Source of the DNA: Candidatus Palauibacter australiensis
Lineage (GTDB): Bacteria > Gemmatimonadota > Gemmatimonadetes > Palauibacterales > Palauibacteraceae
NCBI GenBank assembly: GCA_026705295.1
Contig: JAPPBA010000120.1
Coordinates: 1-44,393 of the forward strand
Length of the DNA: 44,393 nucleotides
Direction: 5' to 3'
In this document: positions 32,300-39,453 of the stretch, one piece after another
How positions within the stretch are numbered: the stretch's first letter is position 1
Layout: every line of letters starts with the position of its first letter
Translations under genes and position numbers: made by a program
Notes under the pieces: model-generated
Databases searched by the model: none
What the model was told of the DNA's origin: nothing
What the model saw: the letters and a program-made list of their open reading frames with translations, nothing else

Positions 32300-33216
32300 G
32301 GCCCGTGAGAGCCTGGGCCGGGGTGTACGCGAAGGGTCTCGCCATGGGGCTGGCGGATCTCGTGCCCGGGGTTTCCGGCGGGACGATCGCCTTCATCTCG
32401 GGCATCTACGACGAACTCGTCGCGACGATCGCCGGGCTCGACCGCCGCCTACTCGGAGCGTTCCGGGAAGGAGGGGTGCGCGGCGTCTGGCAGGCGGGCA
32501 ACCTGGGCTTCCTCGCCGTCCTGCTCGCCGGCATCGGCACGAGCGTGTTCGCCTTCGCCGGGCTGCTGCACTGGCTGCTCGCGAACCGGCCCGTGGAGCT
32601 GTGGGCCTTCTTCTTCGGCCTCGTGGCGGCGTCGGTCCCGCTCGTCGGCCGGCAGGTCACGGATCGCCGGGCCGGCACCTGGACCCTTGCCGCCGCCGGG
32701 GCCGTGCTCGCCGTCGTCGTCACGTCGCTGCCCCCGCTCGTCCGCTCCGACGCGCCCCTCTTCCTCGCGGCGGCCGCGGCCGTGGCGGCGTGCGCCATGA
32801 TCCTGCCCGGGATCTCCGGCGCCTTTATCCTGCTCATCCTGGGCGCGTACGCCCCCGTGATCGCCGCCCTCAACGACCTGGACGCCGCTCGGATCGCGGC
32901 CGTGGGCCTCGGGGTCGTCGTCGGCCTGCTCGCGTTCAGCCGCGCCCTGCGGCGCCTCCTCGCGCACCACCGGAACCCCACGCTGGCCGTCCTCACGGGG
33001 GTTCTTCTCGGCTCGCTCAACGCCTTGTGGCCGTGGAAGGCGCAACTCCGTGAGCTGTACACACACAGCGACGGCCGCATCACGTGGTTGCTGGCGAACC
33101 GCTGGCCCGACGGCGCGGGCGAGATGTGGCCGGCGGCGGCTCTCGCGCTCCTCGGGGCGGCGGCCGTCCTTGCGATCGACCGCATCGCCGTCGCGCACGG
33201 GCCCGGCCGCCCCTGA
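32296..33216 (+). CDS. DUF368 (PopT-type) polyprenyl-phosphate transporter
   Basis: Polytopic membrane protein of 306 residues with about eight to nine hydrophobic helices. It carries the DUF368 signature twice in inverted-repeat style: LADLVPGVSGGTIAFISGIYDEL near residue 20 and AMILPGISGAFILLILGAY near 168. DUF368 proteins (PopT) and DedA proteins (UptA) were shown in 2022-2023 to recycle undecaprenyl phosphate across the membrane. This one would therefore serve the same carrier-lipid cycle as MurJ encoded earlier in the window. It starts at ATG 32296 overlapping pcm. Specific substrate is inferred from the family. Confidence 0.88.
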   Translation: MRPVRAWAGVYAKGLAMGLADLVPGVSGGTIAFISGIYDELVATIAGLDRRLLGAFREGGVRGVWQAGNLGFLAVLLAGIGTSVFAFAGLLHWLLANRPVELWAFFFGLVAASVPLVGRQVTDRRAGTWTLAAAGAVLAVVVTSLPPLVRSDAPLFLAAAAAVAACAMILPGISGAFILLILGAYAPVIAALNDLDAARIAAVGLGVVVGLLAFSRALRRLLAHHRNPTLAVLTGVLLGSLNALWPWKAQLRELYTHSDGRITWLLANRWPDGAGEMWPAAALALLGAAAVLAIDRIAVAHGPGRP

Positions 33217-33301
33217 CACCAGGCTGGTAGCGGTGTTCCGCCGGGTCGGGTAGCTTCCACGCCGTTCGGTAACCGAGCAGGAAACGAGGAGGAGACGGCA
33301 G
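33217..33301 (+). promoter_or_regulatory. Intergenic leader with candidate -10 (TAGCTT) and strong RBS
   Basis: TAGCTT at 33251-33256 resembles the TATCTT before 24743, and no clear -35 is seen. A small palindrome TCGGT-A-ACCGA lies near 33266-33276. GAGGAGGAG lies just upstream of the ATG at 33302, one of the strongest ribosome-binding sites in the window. Confidence 0.3.
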
Positions 33302-33997
33302 ATGGCGGACGCACTCGCCAGCGGAAAGACACCAGACGGCGGCGACGGCCGACAGGATGCCTTCGTCCGGTCCACCTTCCGCCTGGCCACCTGGGTCAAC
33401 AAGAACATGCGGGCGGTGCTGGTGGGAGCCGCCGGCGTCGCAATGGTCGTCGTGGGCGTCGTGTACTACACGAACTTCCAGGCTTCGGTGCGCGAGCAGG
33501 CGGCGTCTGAACTCGCGACGCTGCGCATGACCGCCACCGACCCCGAACTCCTCATCGCCGATCTCGAAACCTACGTCGAACGCTTCGACGGCGTCGCGGC
33601 GGCGAACGAGGGCCGACTCGTCCTGGCGCGGACGTACCTCGACCAGGGGCGGTCCGTGGAGGCCGCAGAGATCGCGAGCACGATCTCGGAGGCACCGGAC
33701 CGTCCGGTCGGCCTCGCCGCCCGCGCGCTCCTCGCCGCGGCGCAGGAAGCGTCCGGCGACGCGGAGACCGCCCTCGCGACGTGGGAAGCGCTGGGTGAGA
33801 CGGCGCGCTTCGCCTTTCAGCGCCGCGAGGCGCGCGCTTCCGCGGCGAGAATCCTCGCGTCCCTCGGTCGTCTCGCGGAGGCCGAGACGATCTTCGCCGC
33901 CATCGCCGAGGAAGCCGCGGGGGAGGACCCGGTGGAAGCCGGCGTCTACCGCCTCCGACTCGGAGAGATCAAGGCCCGGCGCGCGGGCAGCGGCTGA
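33302..33997 (+). CDS. Membrane-anchored TPR protein (YfgM-like layout)
   Basis: The 231 residues have a polar N-terminal stretch of about 37 residues, one hydrophobic helix (AVLVGAAGVAMVVVGVVYY), then a helical-repeat domain rich in TPR-like Ala/Leu pairs (NEGRLVLARTYLDQGRSVEAAEIAS, RALLAAAQEASGDAETALATWEAL, SAARILASLGRLAEAETIFAAIAEE). Single-pass anchor followed by periplasmic TPRs is the layout of E. coli YfgM, a SecYEG-associated chaperone adaptor. It is not enough to prove orthology. In many genomes YfgM and Der are neighbours; here der lies about 5 kb upstream. It ends the long plus-strand gene run. Confidence 0.8.
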   Translation: MADALASGKTPDGGDGRQDAFVRSTFRLATWVNKNMRAVLVGAAGVAMVVVGVVYYTNFQASVREQAASELATLRMTATDPELLIADLETYVERFDGVAAANEGRLVLARTYLDQGRSVEAAEIASTISEAPDRPVGLAARALLAAAQEASGDAETALATWEALGETARFAFQRREARASAARILASLGRLAEAETIFAAIAEEAAGEDPVEAGVYRLRLGEIKARRAGSG

Positions 33998-34190
33998 GCT
34001 CGGAACACCCCGGCCGGATTCCCGGCACTCCATACGCGGCAGCCATGCAAGGGCTACGGTTCGTGCAGCCCCGAGAATGGCGCATAAGATATATTATGTA
34101 AACTACGAAGAGAATGCGACCTCCTGATGCCTTCTTCCCGATACCTTTCCCTTTCACTTCCCTGGTAACGGAACCCCAAGGAGCTTTGCC
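33998..34190 (+). other. 193-base gap with an AT-rich island before the Cys-rich gene
   Basis: The longest gene-free stretch of the window. GC-rich sequence gives way at 34084-34106 to an AT-rich core (ATAAGATATATTATGTAAAC), rare in this DNA and suitable for a promoter -10 (TATATT or TATTAT). A possible 16-codon frame (ATG 34077 to TGA 34127, MAHKIYYVNYEENATS) crosses it but has no good RBS. A pyrimidine tract follows near 34140-34160, then AGGAG eight bases before the ATG at 34191. Confidence 0.4.
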
Positions 34191-34706
34191 ATGCCCAACG
34201 GAGGGTCCGATTGCTGCGGCACGTGCTGGTTCAACCGGGCGAATCGCGGCAGGAGAGGCAGCGGGAACCACGACCGGTCGATCGCGAGTCACTGCGAGAT
34301 TCGCGACCTGCCGATCCGCAACCCGTTCTACACGTACTGCAGCAATCATCCGTATCGGCTCCGCCGGCGCGAGCCGGTTCCCCTCGGGCCCGTCTTCGTC
34401 GCGGAGGGCGCCGAGTCGACCCGCAAGGTCTGGATGGCATCCCCGGACACGGAGGAAATCCGGAACCACCTTCTGAAACTTCTCGCCGACGATGAGGCGG
34501 TCGGCGACCACTACCCGTACTTCGGAGCGCCGATCGCGGGTGTCGTCGTCACGCAACTGGCGGAATTCCGCGATCCTCGCGCGATCCCCATCCTGGAGCG
34601 TATCGAGCGCGAACTCTCCGACCGGCCGGAACAGGCGAGCTTCATCCGGCGGGCGATCGAGCGGATTCGTGGATCGTCGGGCGAAGGTGGCCCCCGCGAG
34701 ACCTAG
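34191..34706 (+). CDS. Cys-rich protein with C-terminal helical (HEAT-like) segment, function unknown
   Basis: The 171-residue product starts MPNGGSDCCGTCWFNRANRG and carries further Cys/His at 35 (HCEIRDL), 50 and 53 (FYTYCSNHPYR). Cys8/9, Cys12, Cys35, Cys50 and His53 could form a metal site. A beta-rich middle (VPLGPVFVAE) precedes an acidic helical part resembling HEAT-repeat pairs (VVVTQLAEFRDPRAIPILERIERELSD). The same MPNGGSDxCGTCWFN opening is familiar to me from hypothetical proteins of scattered phyla. I cannot name a function. The gene has its own AT-rich leader and a good RBS. Its TAG stop lies in a CTAG that is also the stop of the convergent DUF5916 gene. Confidence 0.75.
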   Translation: MPNGGSDCCGTCWFNRANRGRRGSGNHDRSIASHCEIRDLPIRNPFYTYCSNHPYRLRRREPVPLGPVFVAEGAESTRKVWMASPDTEEIRNHLLKLLADDEAVGDHYPYFGAPIAGVVVTQLAEFRDPRAIPILERIERELSDRPEQASFIRRAIERIRGSSGEGGPRET

Positions 34707-37015
34707 AAGGCGAAGGTGTGGGAGTACTTGACCATGAGCGCCCGTCCCGATGAGAACGGGAGGCGCGGGTCGACGCCGCCGTTCGTGCGGTCCATGAAGT
34801 AGCCCTCGTTGTAGACCACCCACAGATCCACGCCCTCTCGGAAGTGGTAGCGGAAGCGCGCGTTCACGCTCACCTGCTCCGTCGTCGAGTTGTATTGTGC
34901 GAGCGTGCTCAGCGAGAGGTGCGTGTCGAGCGCGAAATCGAGGTTCAGTCTCGCCAGGTGCGTCGTCAGGAAGTCGCGGTTCGGCAACTCGAAACGGTTG
35001 ACGTGGTAGCTCGGGCGAAGCTCGAAATGCCGGGAGAGGTTCAGCGCCGGACTCAGGCGAAGGCTCACGCGGCGACCGTCGTAGAAGCTCCCCGCCGAAC
35101 CGCCGATCTCCCCGCGCACGAGGCCGCCGCGGGCGAGCCGGAGCGAGGCCTCGGCTTCGTGGAACCAGTACTCCCCCGGGTCGATCTTCAGATCCGCGAT
35201 CTCGAACGGGTCCCGGATGCTCTCGAAGCTCGAACGGGATGTGAGAATCATGAAGGTCCCGGACTTCAAGCCGATCATCATCTGAGGGGCGATAACCCGT
35301 GACTCCGGCGTGAGATCCGCGTTCCTGTAGTAGTGCTGCGTCTCGCCGCTCAGCGTCACGGCGCGCAAGGCCGAGTTGGCCCCCATGAACCAGGAATAAC
35401 CGGCCGATCCTCCGAACAGCGTGAACTCGTTTCGCAGCTGGAAGCCCAGCCGCGGCAGGTAGTCTCCTCCCACGCGGCGATACTGCGCGCTGTAGGCGAA
35501 CCCTTCCTGCCTCCGCCGCTCGAACTGCGCGAAGAGGGTCCCGGCGTCGAGCGGGTTGCGCTCCGCGACATCATCATCGAAGGACTGCGCCCAGCGCAGC
35601 GTCAGGTATTCGTCCCCGAACACCCGAACCTCGCTGTCCGCCCCGTAGGCCACGTTCGTCTTGCCGTACGCATCGACGCGCGTGGTGACGATCCCGCCGA
35701 TGGACGAATTCTGGTTGAAGACCTGCTGCTTGAGCCGCAGCACGCCCATGTTCTCGCCCGGCCGCCCGACCGCGGGGGCCGTCTGCATGTTCAGCAGACC
35801 GAAGTCGAGGCCCCCGGCCCGCCCCACCACGCGCGCACCCCCGTAGATGCGGACGAGTTCGCCGCGGTCGAGCCCGATCCGGCGGCTGAAGAAGACCCGG
35901 TCGGTGACGCCGCCGGTGGCGAAGTCGAAGGTTGCCGAGCGTTCCTGGAAGAACTGCCGCTTCTCCGGGAAGAAGAGGGGGAACCGCGTGACATTGATCT
36001 GCTGGTCGTCCGCCTCCACCTGGGCGAAGTCCGTGTTCGCGGTGAGGTCGATCGACAGGTTCGACGATGGCGAGTACTTGAAGTCGAGGCCCGGTTCCCC
36101 GGTGGGGTCGTCCGTCGTCTCCCAGTACGCCCGCACGTCCGGCGGTTCGCGCAGGGTCGGGATCTGCGTCATCCCCCCGAGCACATACGGCGTCACGTAG
36201 ATCGGGTTCGCGCGATCCACGCCGCTGAAGGTGACCCGTTGCGCCAGCGACGGTTTACCGAAACCGAAGAACCCGTACTCCGGCGAGATGTCGGGGTAGA
36301 CGTGGCGTTCGTTCTTGCGCGAGATCGACCGGTAGACGATGAGCCCCATCGTCACTTCCCCGCCCGTATTCTGGAACCCGAGCGTCGAGAACGGGATCTG
36401 CATCTCCGCCGACCAGCCGTCGTTCGTCCGCTGGACGGCGGCATTCCAGTGCGCGTTCCAGTCGCTGTTGAAGGGCCGGGTCCCTGCCGTCCACTCCGCG
36501 TCGCCCCAGACGGCGCGGTCGGATCGGGCGCCGTTGGGGTTCACCACGAACGCGACGGCCGTCTCGTGGTCGTTGTAGCTGTCGATCACGACCGAGAACT
36601 GGTCGTCGCCGCTGAACCCGTCGCGCGCGAAGCTGTTCGCGCGGATCCCGCCGAGGTCCGAATCGAACAGCTGCCCTGAGACGTACAGATACGCTTCGTC
36701 GTAGGCGATCCGGATCCGCGTCTCTTCGGTGAGGGTTCCGTCGTACGTGGGCGAATACATCACGAGCGGCACGGGGTCGATCTCATCCCACGCGGGTTCA
36801 TCGACGAGGCCGTCGACCTGGATGTGCCCCTGCCCGTCGAGCCGGTGGAGAGACACCGAGGGCTTCCCTCGCCCGCCGTCCTGCGCCGCCGCAGCCATCG
36901 GCGCCACCGCCACGAGCGTCGCGCACAGCCACAGGGCCGTCCGGACGGCAGACCCCGCTATCCCGATTCCGGCCGGGAAGCCGCCAACTCTCCGGGAAGC
37001 GGTCACGCGACGCAT
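34703..37015 (-). CDS. DUF5916 outer-membrane protein, copy 1 (most divergent)
   Basis: The 770-residue product has a signal peptide (ALWLCATLVAVAPMAAAAQ). Residues ~50-240 form a CBM9/DOMON-like sugar-binding domain (IQVDGLVDEPAWDEIDPVP, YDEAYLYVSGQLFDSD, SFARDGFSGDDQFSVVIDSYND). The DUF5916 hallmark follows (NTDFAQVEADDQQINVTRFPLFFPEKRQFFQE, near residue 330). A C-terminal beta-barrel-like region alternates polar and hydrophobic residues and ends KYSHTFAF with a terminal Phe, the usual BAM recognition signal. DUF5916 proteins are abundant in Gemmatimonadota and Bacteroidetes; the cargo is unknown and a role in oligosaccharide binding or uptake is inferred. The ATG lies four bases after the stop of copy 2, so translation is probably coupled. 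Confidence 0.88.
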   Translation of the reverse strand: MRRVTASRRVGGFPAGIGIAGSAVRTALWLCATLVAVAPMAAAAQDGGRGKPSVSLHRLDGQGHIQVDGLVDEPAWDEIDPVPLVMYSPTYDGTLTEETRIRIAYDEAYLYVSGQLFDSDLGGIRANSFARDGFSGDDQFSVVIDSYNDHETAVAFVVNPNGARSDRAVWGDAEWTAGTRPFNSDWNAHWNAAVQRTNDGWSAEMQIPFSTLGFQNTGGEVTMGLIVYRSISRKNERHVYPDISPEYGFFGFGKPSLAQRVTFSGVDRANPIYVTPYVLGGMTQIPTLREPPDVRAYWETTDDPTGEPGLDFKYSPSSNLSIDLTANTDFAQVEADDQQINVTRFPLFFPEKRQFFQERSATFDFATGGVTDRVFFSRRIGLDRGELVRIYGGARVVGRAGGLDFGLLNMQTAPAVGRPGENMGVLRLKQQVFNQNSSIGGIVTTRVDAYGKTNVAYGADSEVRVFGDEYLTLRWAQSFDDDVAERNPLDAGTLFAQFERRRQEGFAYSAQYRRVGGDYLPRLGFQLRNEFTLFGGSAGYSWFMGANSALRAVTLSGETQHYYRNADLTPESRVIAPQMMIGLKSGTFMILTSRSSFESIRDPFEIADLKIDPGEYWFHEAEASLRLARGGLVRGEIGGSAGSFYDGRRVSLRLSPALNLSRHFELRPSYHVNRFELPNRDFLTTHLARLNLDFALDTHLSLSTLAQYNSTTEQVSVNARFRYHFREGVDLWVVYNEGYFMDRTNGGVDPRLPFSSGRALMVKYSHTFAF

Positions 37016-37019
37016 CTCT

Positions 37020-39320
37020 CTACCAGATGAAGGTGTGGGAGTACTTGATCATGACGTTTCGCCCCGCCGACCACGGCAGCCTCGGATCGAACCCGCGGTT
37101 CCGTTCGAAGTTGAACCCTTCATTATACACAATCCAGAGGTCCGTGCCCTCCCTGAAGTGATAGCGGAAGCGCGCGTTGACGCTCGTCCGCTCGTCGAGG
37201 TTGTTGTACTGCGCGAAGGCGCTGAACGAGATGTGGGTGTTGAAGGCGAAGTTCAGCCGCAACCGGCCCAGGTGCGTCGTCGTCGCCTCGCCCCGGTCGG
37301 GGAACTCGAGCCGGTTCACCTCGTAGCCGCCGACGACCTCCAGGTAGCGGGAGATCGTCCACGTGGGGTTGAAGATGAGACCCACGCGCCGCCCATCGTA
37401 GAAGCTCCCCGCCGTCGTCCGGATGTCGCCTCGCACGATCGTGCTGCGCGGCAGCTGCCAGTCGATCCCGGCCTCCGCGAAGCGGTACTGGCCCGGCTGG
37501 ATGGACACCGCGCCGATCGGAAACGGCCGCCGTATGTCCTCGATCTGGCTGTTCGCGTAGGCCGTGATCATCGCGGTCGACTTGAATTCGAGCCGCACCT
37601 CGGGACGGATCGAGCGGGATTCGAGGGTGAGGTCGACGTTGCGCTGGTAGTTCTCGCCCACCATCGCCAGGGTGATCGCGTTCAGCGTCGCGTCGGCCCC
37701 GCGGAGCCAGGTATGGGCGAACTCGCCGCCGAACAGCGTGAAGTCGTGCCGCAGCTGAAAGCCGAGGCGCGGCAGATAGTCCGGACCCACGCGCCGGTAG
37801 AAGAGGTTGTAGGAGACGCCGCGGTCCGTCCGCCGCTCCCAGCGCGCCCGTACGAGGCTCGCGTCGAGCACGTTGCGCTCCCTGACGACCTCGTCCTGCG
37901 TCTGCGCCCAGGTCACCGTGAGATACTCGTCCCCGAACAGGCGCAGCTGCGAGTCCAGGCCGTAGGCCACGTTGTTCCGGCCGTTCGAGCCGTAGCGGGT
38001 CGTGAGGATCCCGCCGATGAACGAATACGGATTGAGCACCTGCTGCTTGAGGCGCATGACGCCCACGTTCTCGCCCGACCGCCCCGCGGCCGGCGCCGTC
38101 TGCATGTTGAGGACCCCGAAGTCCAGGCCGGCGAGCCGGCCGACCAGCCTCGCGCCCCCGTAGATGCGGACGAGTTCGCCCCCTTCGAGCCCGATGCGGC
38201 GGCTGAAGAACACGCGGTCCGTGAACCCTCCCGTCCCGAAATCGAAGGTCGAGGAGCGTTCCTGGAAGAACTGCCGTTTCTCGGGGAAGAAGAGCGAGAA
38301 CCGGGTGAGGTTCACCTGCTGGTCATCCGCCTCCACCTGCGCGAAATCGGTGTTGACGGTGAGGTCGATGGCCAGGTTCGACGAGGGAGAGTACTTGAGA
38401 TCGACGCCCGGCTCCGCCACCTGGTCCCGCTCGGTCCCCCAGAAGGAGGCGGCGTCCGCCGGTTCCCTGAGGACCGGGGTCCGGCTCAGGCCCCCGAGCA
38501 CGTACGGCGTCACGTAGGCCGGCGTCGTGGGCCGCACCCCGCGCAGCGTCATGCGCTGGCCCTGCGAAGGCTTGAGGAAGCCCCCCTGCCCCCATTCGCG
38601 GCCAATGAACGGGAAGACGTGGCGCTCGTTCTTCCGGGCGAGGAAACGGTAGACGATGATTCCCATCGTCACTTCGTCCCCCTGCGCCTGGAAGCCCAGC
38701 GTGGAGAACGGGATCCGGTATTCCGCGAACCAGCCCTCGTCGTTCCGCGAGGTGACGACCTGCCAGTGGGCGTTCCAGTCCACGTTGAACGGCATCACGT
38801 CCCCCGTGAAGTCGCCGTCGTTGGAGAGCGAGCGATCCTGGCGGACGCCGGCCGGCGTGGTCCCGAGCCAGACGCCGGTCTCGTAGTCGTTGTAGCTGTC
38901 GATCACGACCGAGAGGAGATCGTCCCCGCTGAACGCATCCCGGAGGTAGGTGTTCGCCCGGATGCCCTCGGGGTTCGAGTCGTACATCCGGCCGGAGAGG
39001 TACAGGTACTCGTCGTCGTGGGCGAGCCGGACCTCGGTCCGCTCCGTCATCTCGCCCCCGTGGTCCGGAGCCCACATGAACATCGGGAGTGGCTCGATCG
39101 CATCCCAGGCCGGCTCGTCGACGACGCCGTCAACGTCGATCTCGCCCGCGAGTCGGGGGATGGGAACCGGAACGGGCGAGCGGAGCCCCGCGGCGTCGAC
39201 TTGATCCGAGCCCCCGGCCTGCGCGGAGAGCCCGGGCGCCGCGAGCAGGCATACCGGCACAATCCACGCGCACGAAGTCGCGAGTCGCCGACATCGACGG
39301 CCGATGTGGGTCAACGGCAT
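37020..39320 (-). CDS. DUF5916 outer-membrane protein, copy 2
   Basis: About 766 residues with the same design as copy 1: signal peptide (SCAWIVPVCLLAAPGLSAQ), CBM9-like domain (IDVDGVVDEPAWDAIEPLP, YLYLSGRMYDSNPEGI), DUF5916 core (NTDFAQVEADDQQVNLTRFSLFFPEKR) and a barrel ending NVMIKYSHTFIW. It is far closer to copy 3 than to copy 1; in the core block only two or three residues differ from copy 3. I chose the internal ATG at 39320 because the signal peptide follows it directly. The frame is open to 39401 but those 27 residues (Arg/Cys-rich) look non-coding. A 133-base gap with two hairpins separates it from copy 3. Confidence 0.88.
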   Translation of the reverse strand: MPLTHIGRRCRRLATSCAWIVPVCLLAAPGLSAQAGGSDQVDAAGLRSPVPVPIPRLAGEIDVDGVVDEPAWDAIEPLPMFMWAPDHGGEMTERTEVRLAHDDEYLYLSGRMYDSNPEGIRANTYLRDAFSGDDLLSVVIDSYNDYETGVWLGTTPAGVRQDRSLSNDGDFTGDVMPFNVDWNAHWQVVTSRNDEGWFAEYRIPFSTLGFQAQGDEVTMGIIVYRFLARKNERHVFPFIGREWGQGGFLKPSQGQRMTLRGVRPTTPAYVTPYVLGGLSRTPVLREPADAASFWGTERDQVAEPGVDLKYSPSSNLAIDLTVNTDFAQVEADDQQVNLTRFSLFFPEKRQFFQERSSTFDFGTGGFTDRVFFSRRIGLEGGELVRIYGGARLVGRLAGLDFGVLNMQTAPAAGRSGENVGVMRLKQQVLNPYSFIGGILTTRYGSNGRNNVAYGLDSQLRLFGDEYLTVTWAQTQDEVVRERNVLDASLVRARWERRTDRGVSYNLFYRRVGPDYLPRLGFQLRHDFTLFGGEFAHTWLRGADATLNAITLAMVGENYQRNVDLTLESRSIRPEVRLEFKSTAMITAYANSQIEDIRRPFPIGAVSIQPGQYRFAEAGIDWQLPRSTIVRGDIRTTAGSFYDGRRVGLIFNPTWTISRYLEVVGGYEVNRLEFPDRGEATTTHLGRLRLNFAFNTHISFSAFAQYNNLDERTSVNARFRYHFREGTDLWIVYNEGFNFERNRGFDPRLPWSAGRNVMIKYSHTFIW

Positions 39321-39362
39321 GTCCCCAGGGTCGGGGTGGCACCGGGAGCACCGGGAAGGTCT

Positions 39363-39426
39363 GCTCGCCGAAAGAACACCCCGGCGAGCCCGAGGGTTCA
39401 ATCCCGGCGGCGGAGGGCGCGCCGCC
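39363..39426 (-). promoter_or_regulatory. Two small hairpins between DUF5916 copies 3 and 2
   Basis: GCTCGCCG (39363-39370) pairs with CGGCGAGC (39382-39389), and GGCGGC (39406-39411) pairs with GCCGCC (39421-39426). Both lie in the 133-base gap (39321-39453) after the stop of copy 3 and before the start of copy 2 on the minus strand. Neither has a following T-run. They could damp read-through or stabilise the upstream message. Confidence 0.35.
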
Positions 39427-39453
39427 AGCCGAGGAGCCGGCCCCGGCCCCGGG

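Noticed and set aside
39393-39408. GGGTTCAATCCC in the gap between DUF5916 copies 3 and 2, resembling a tRNA T-arm
   Set aside because: Only the inner two pairs of a stem form, and no tRNA cloverleaf fits the surrounding 75 bases.
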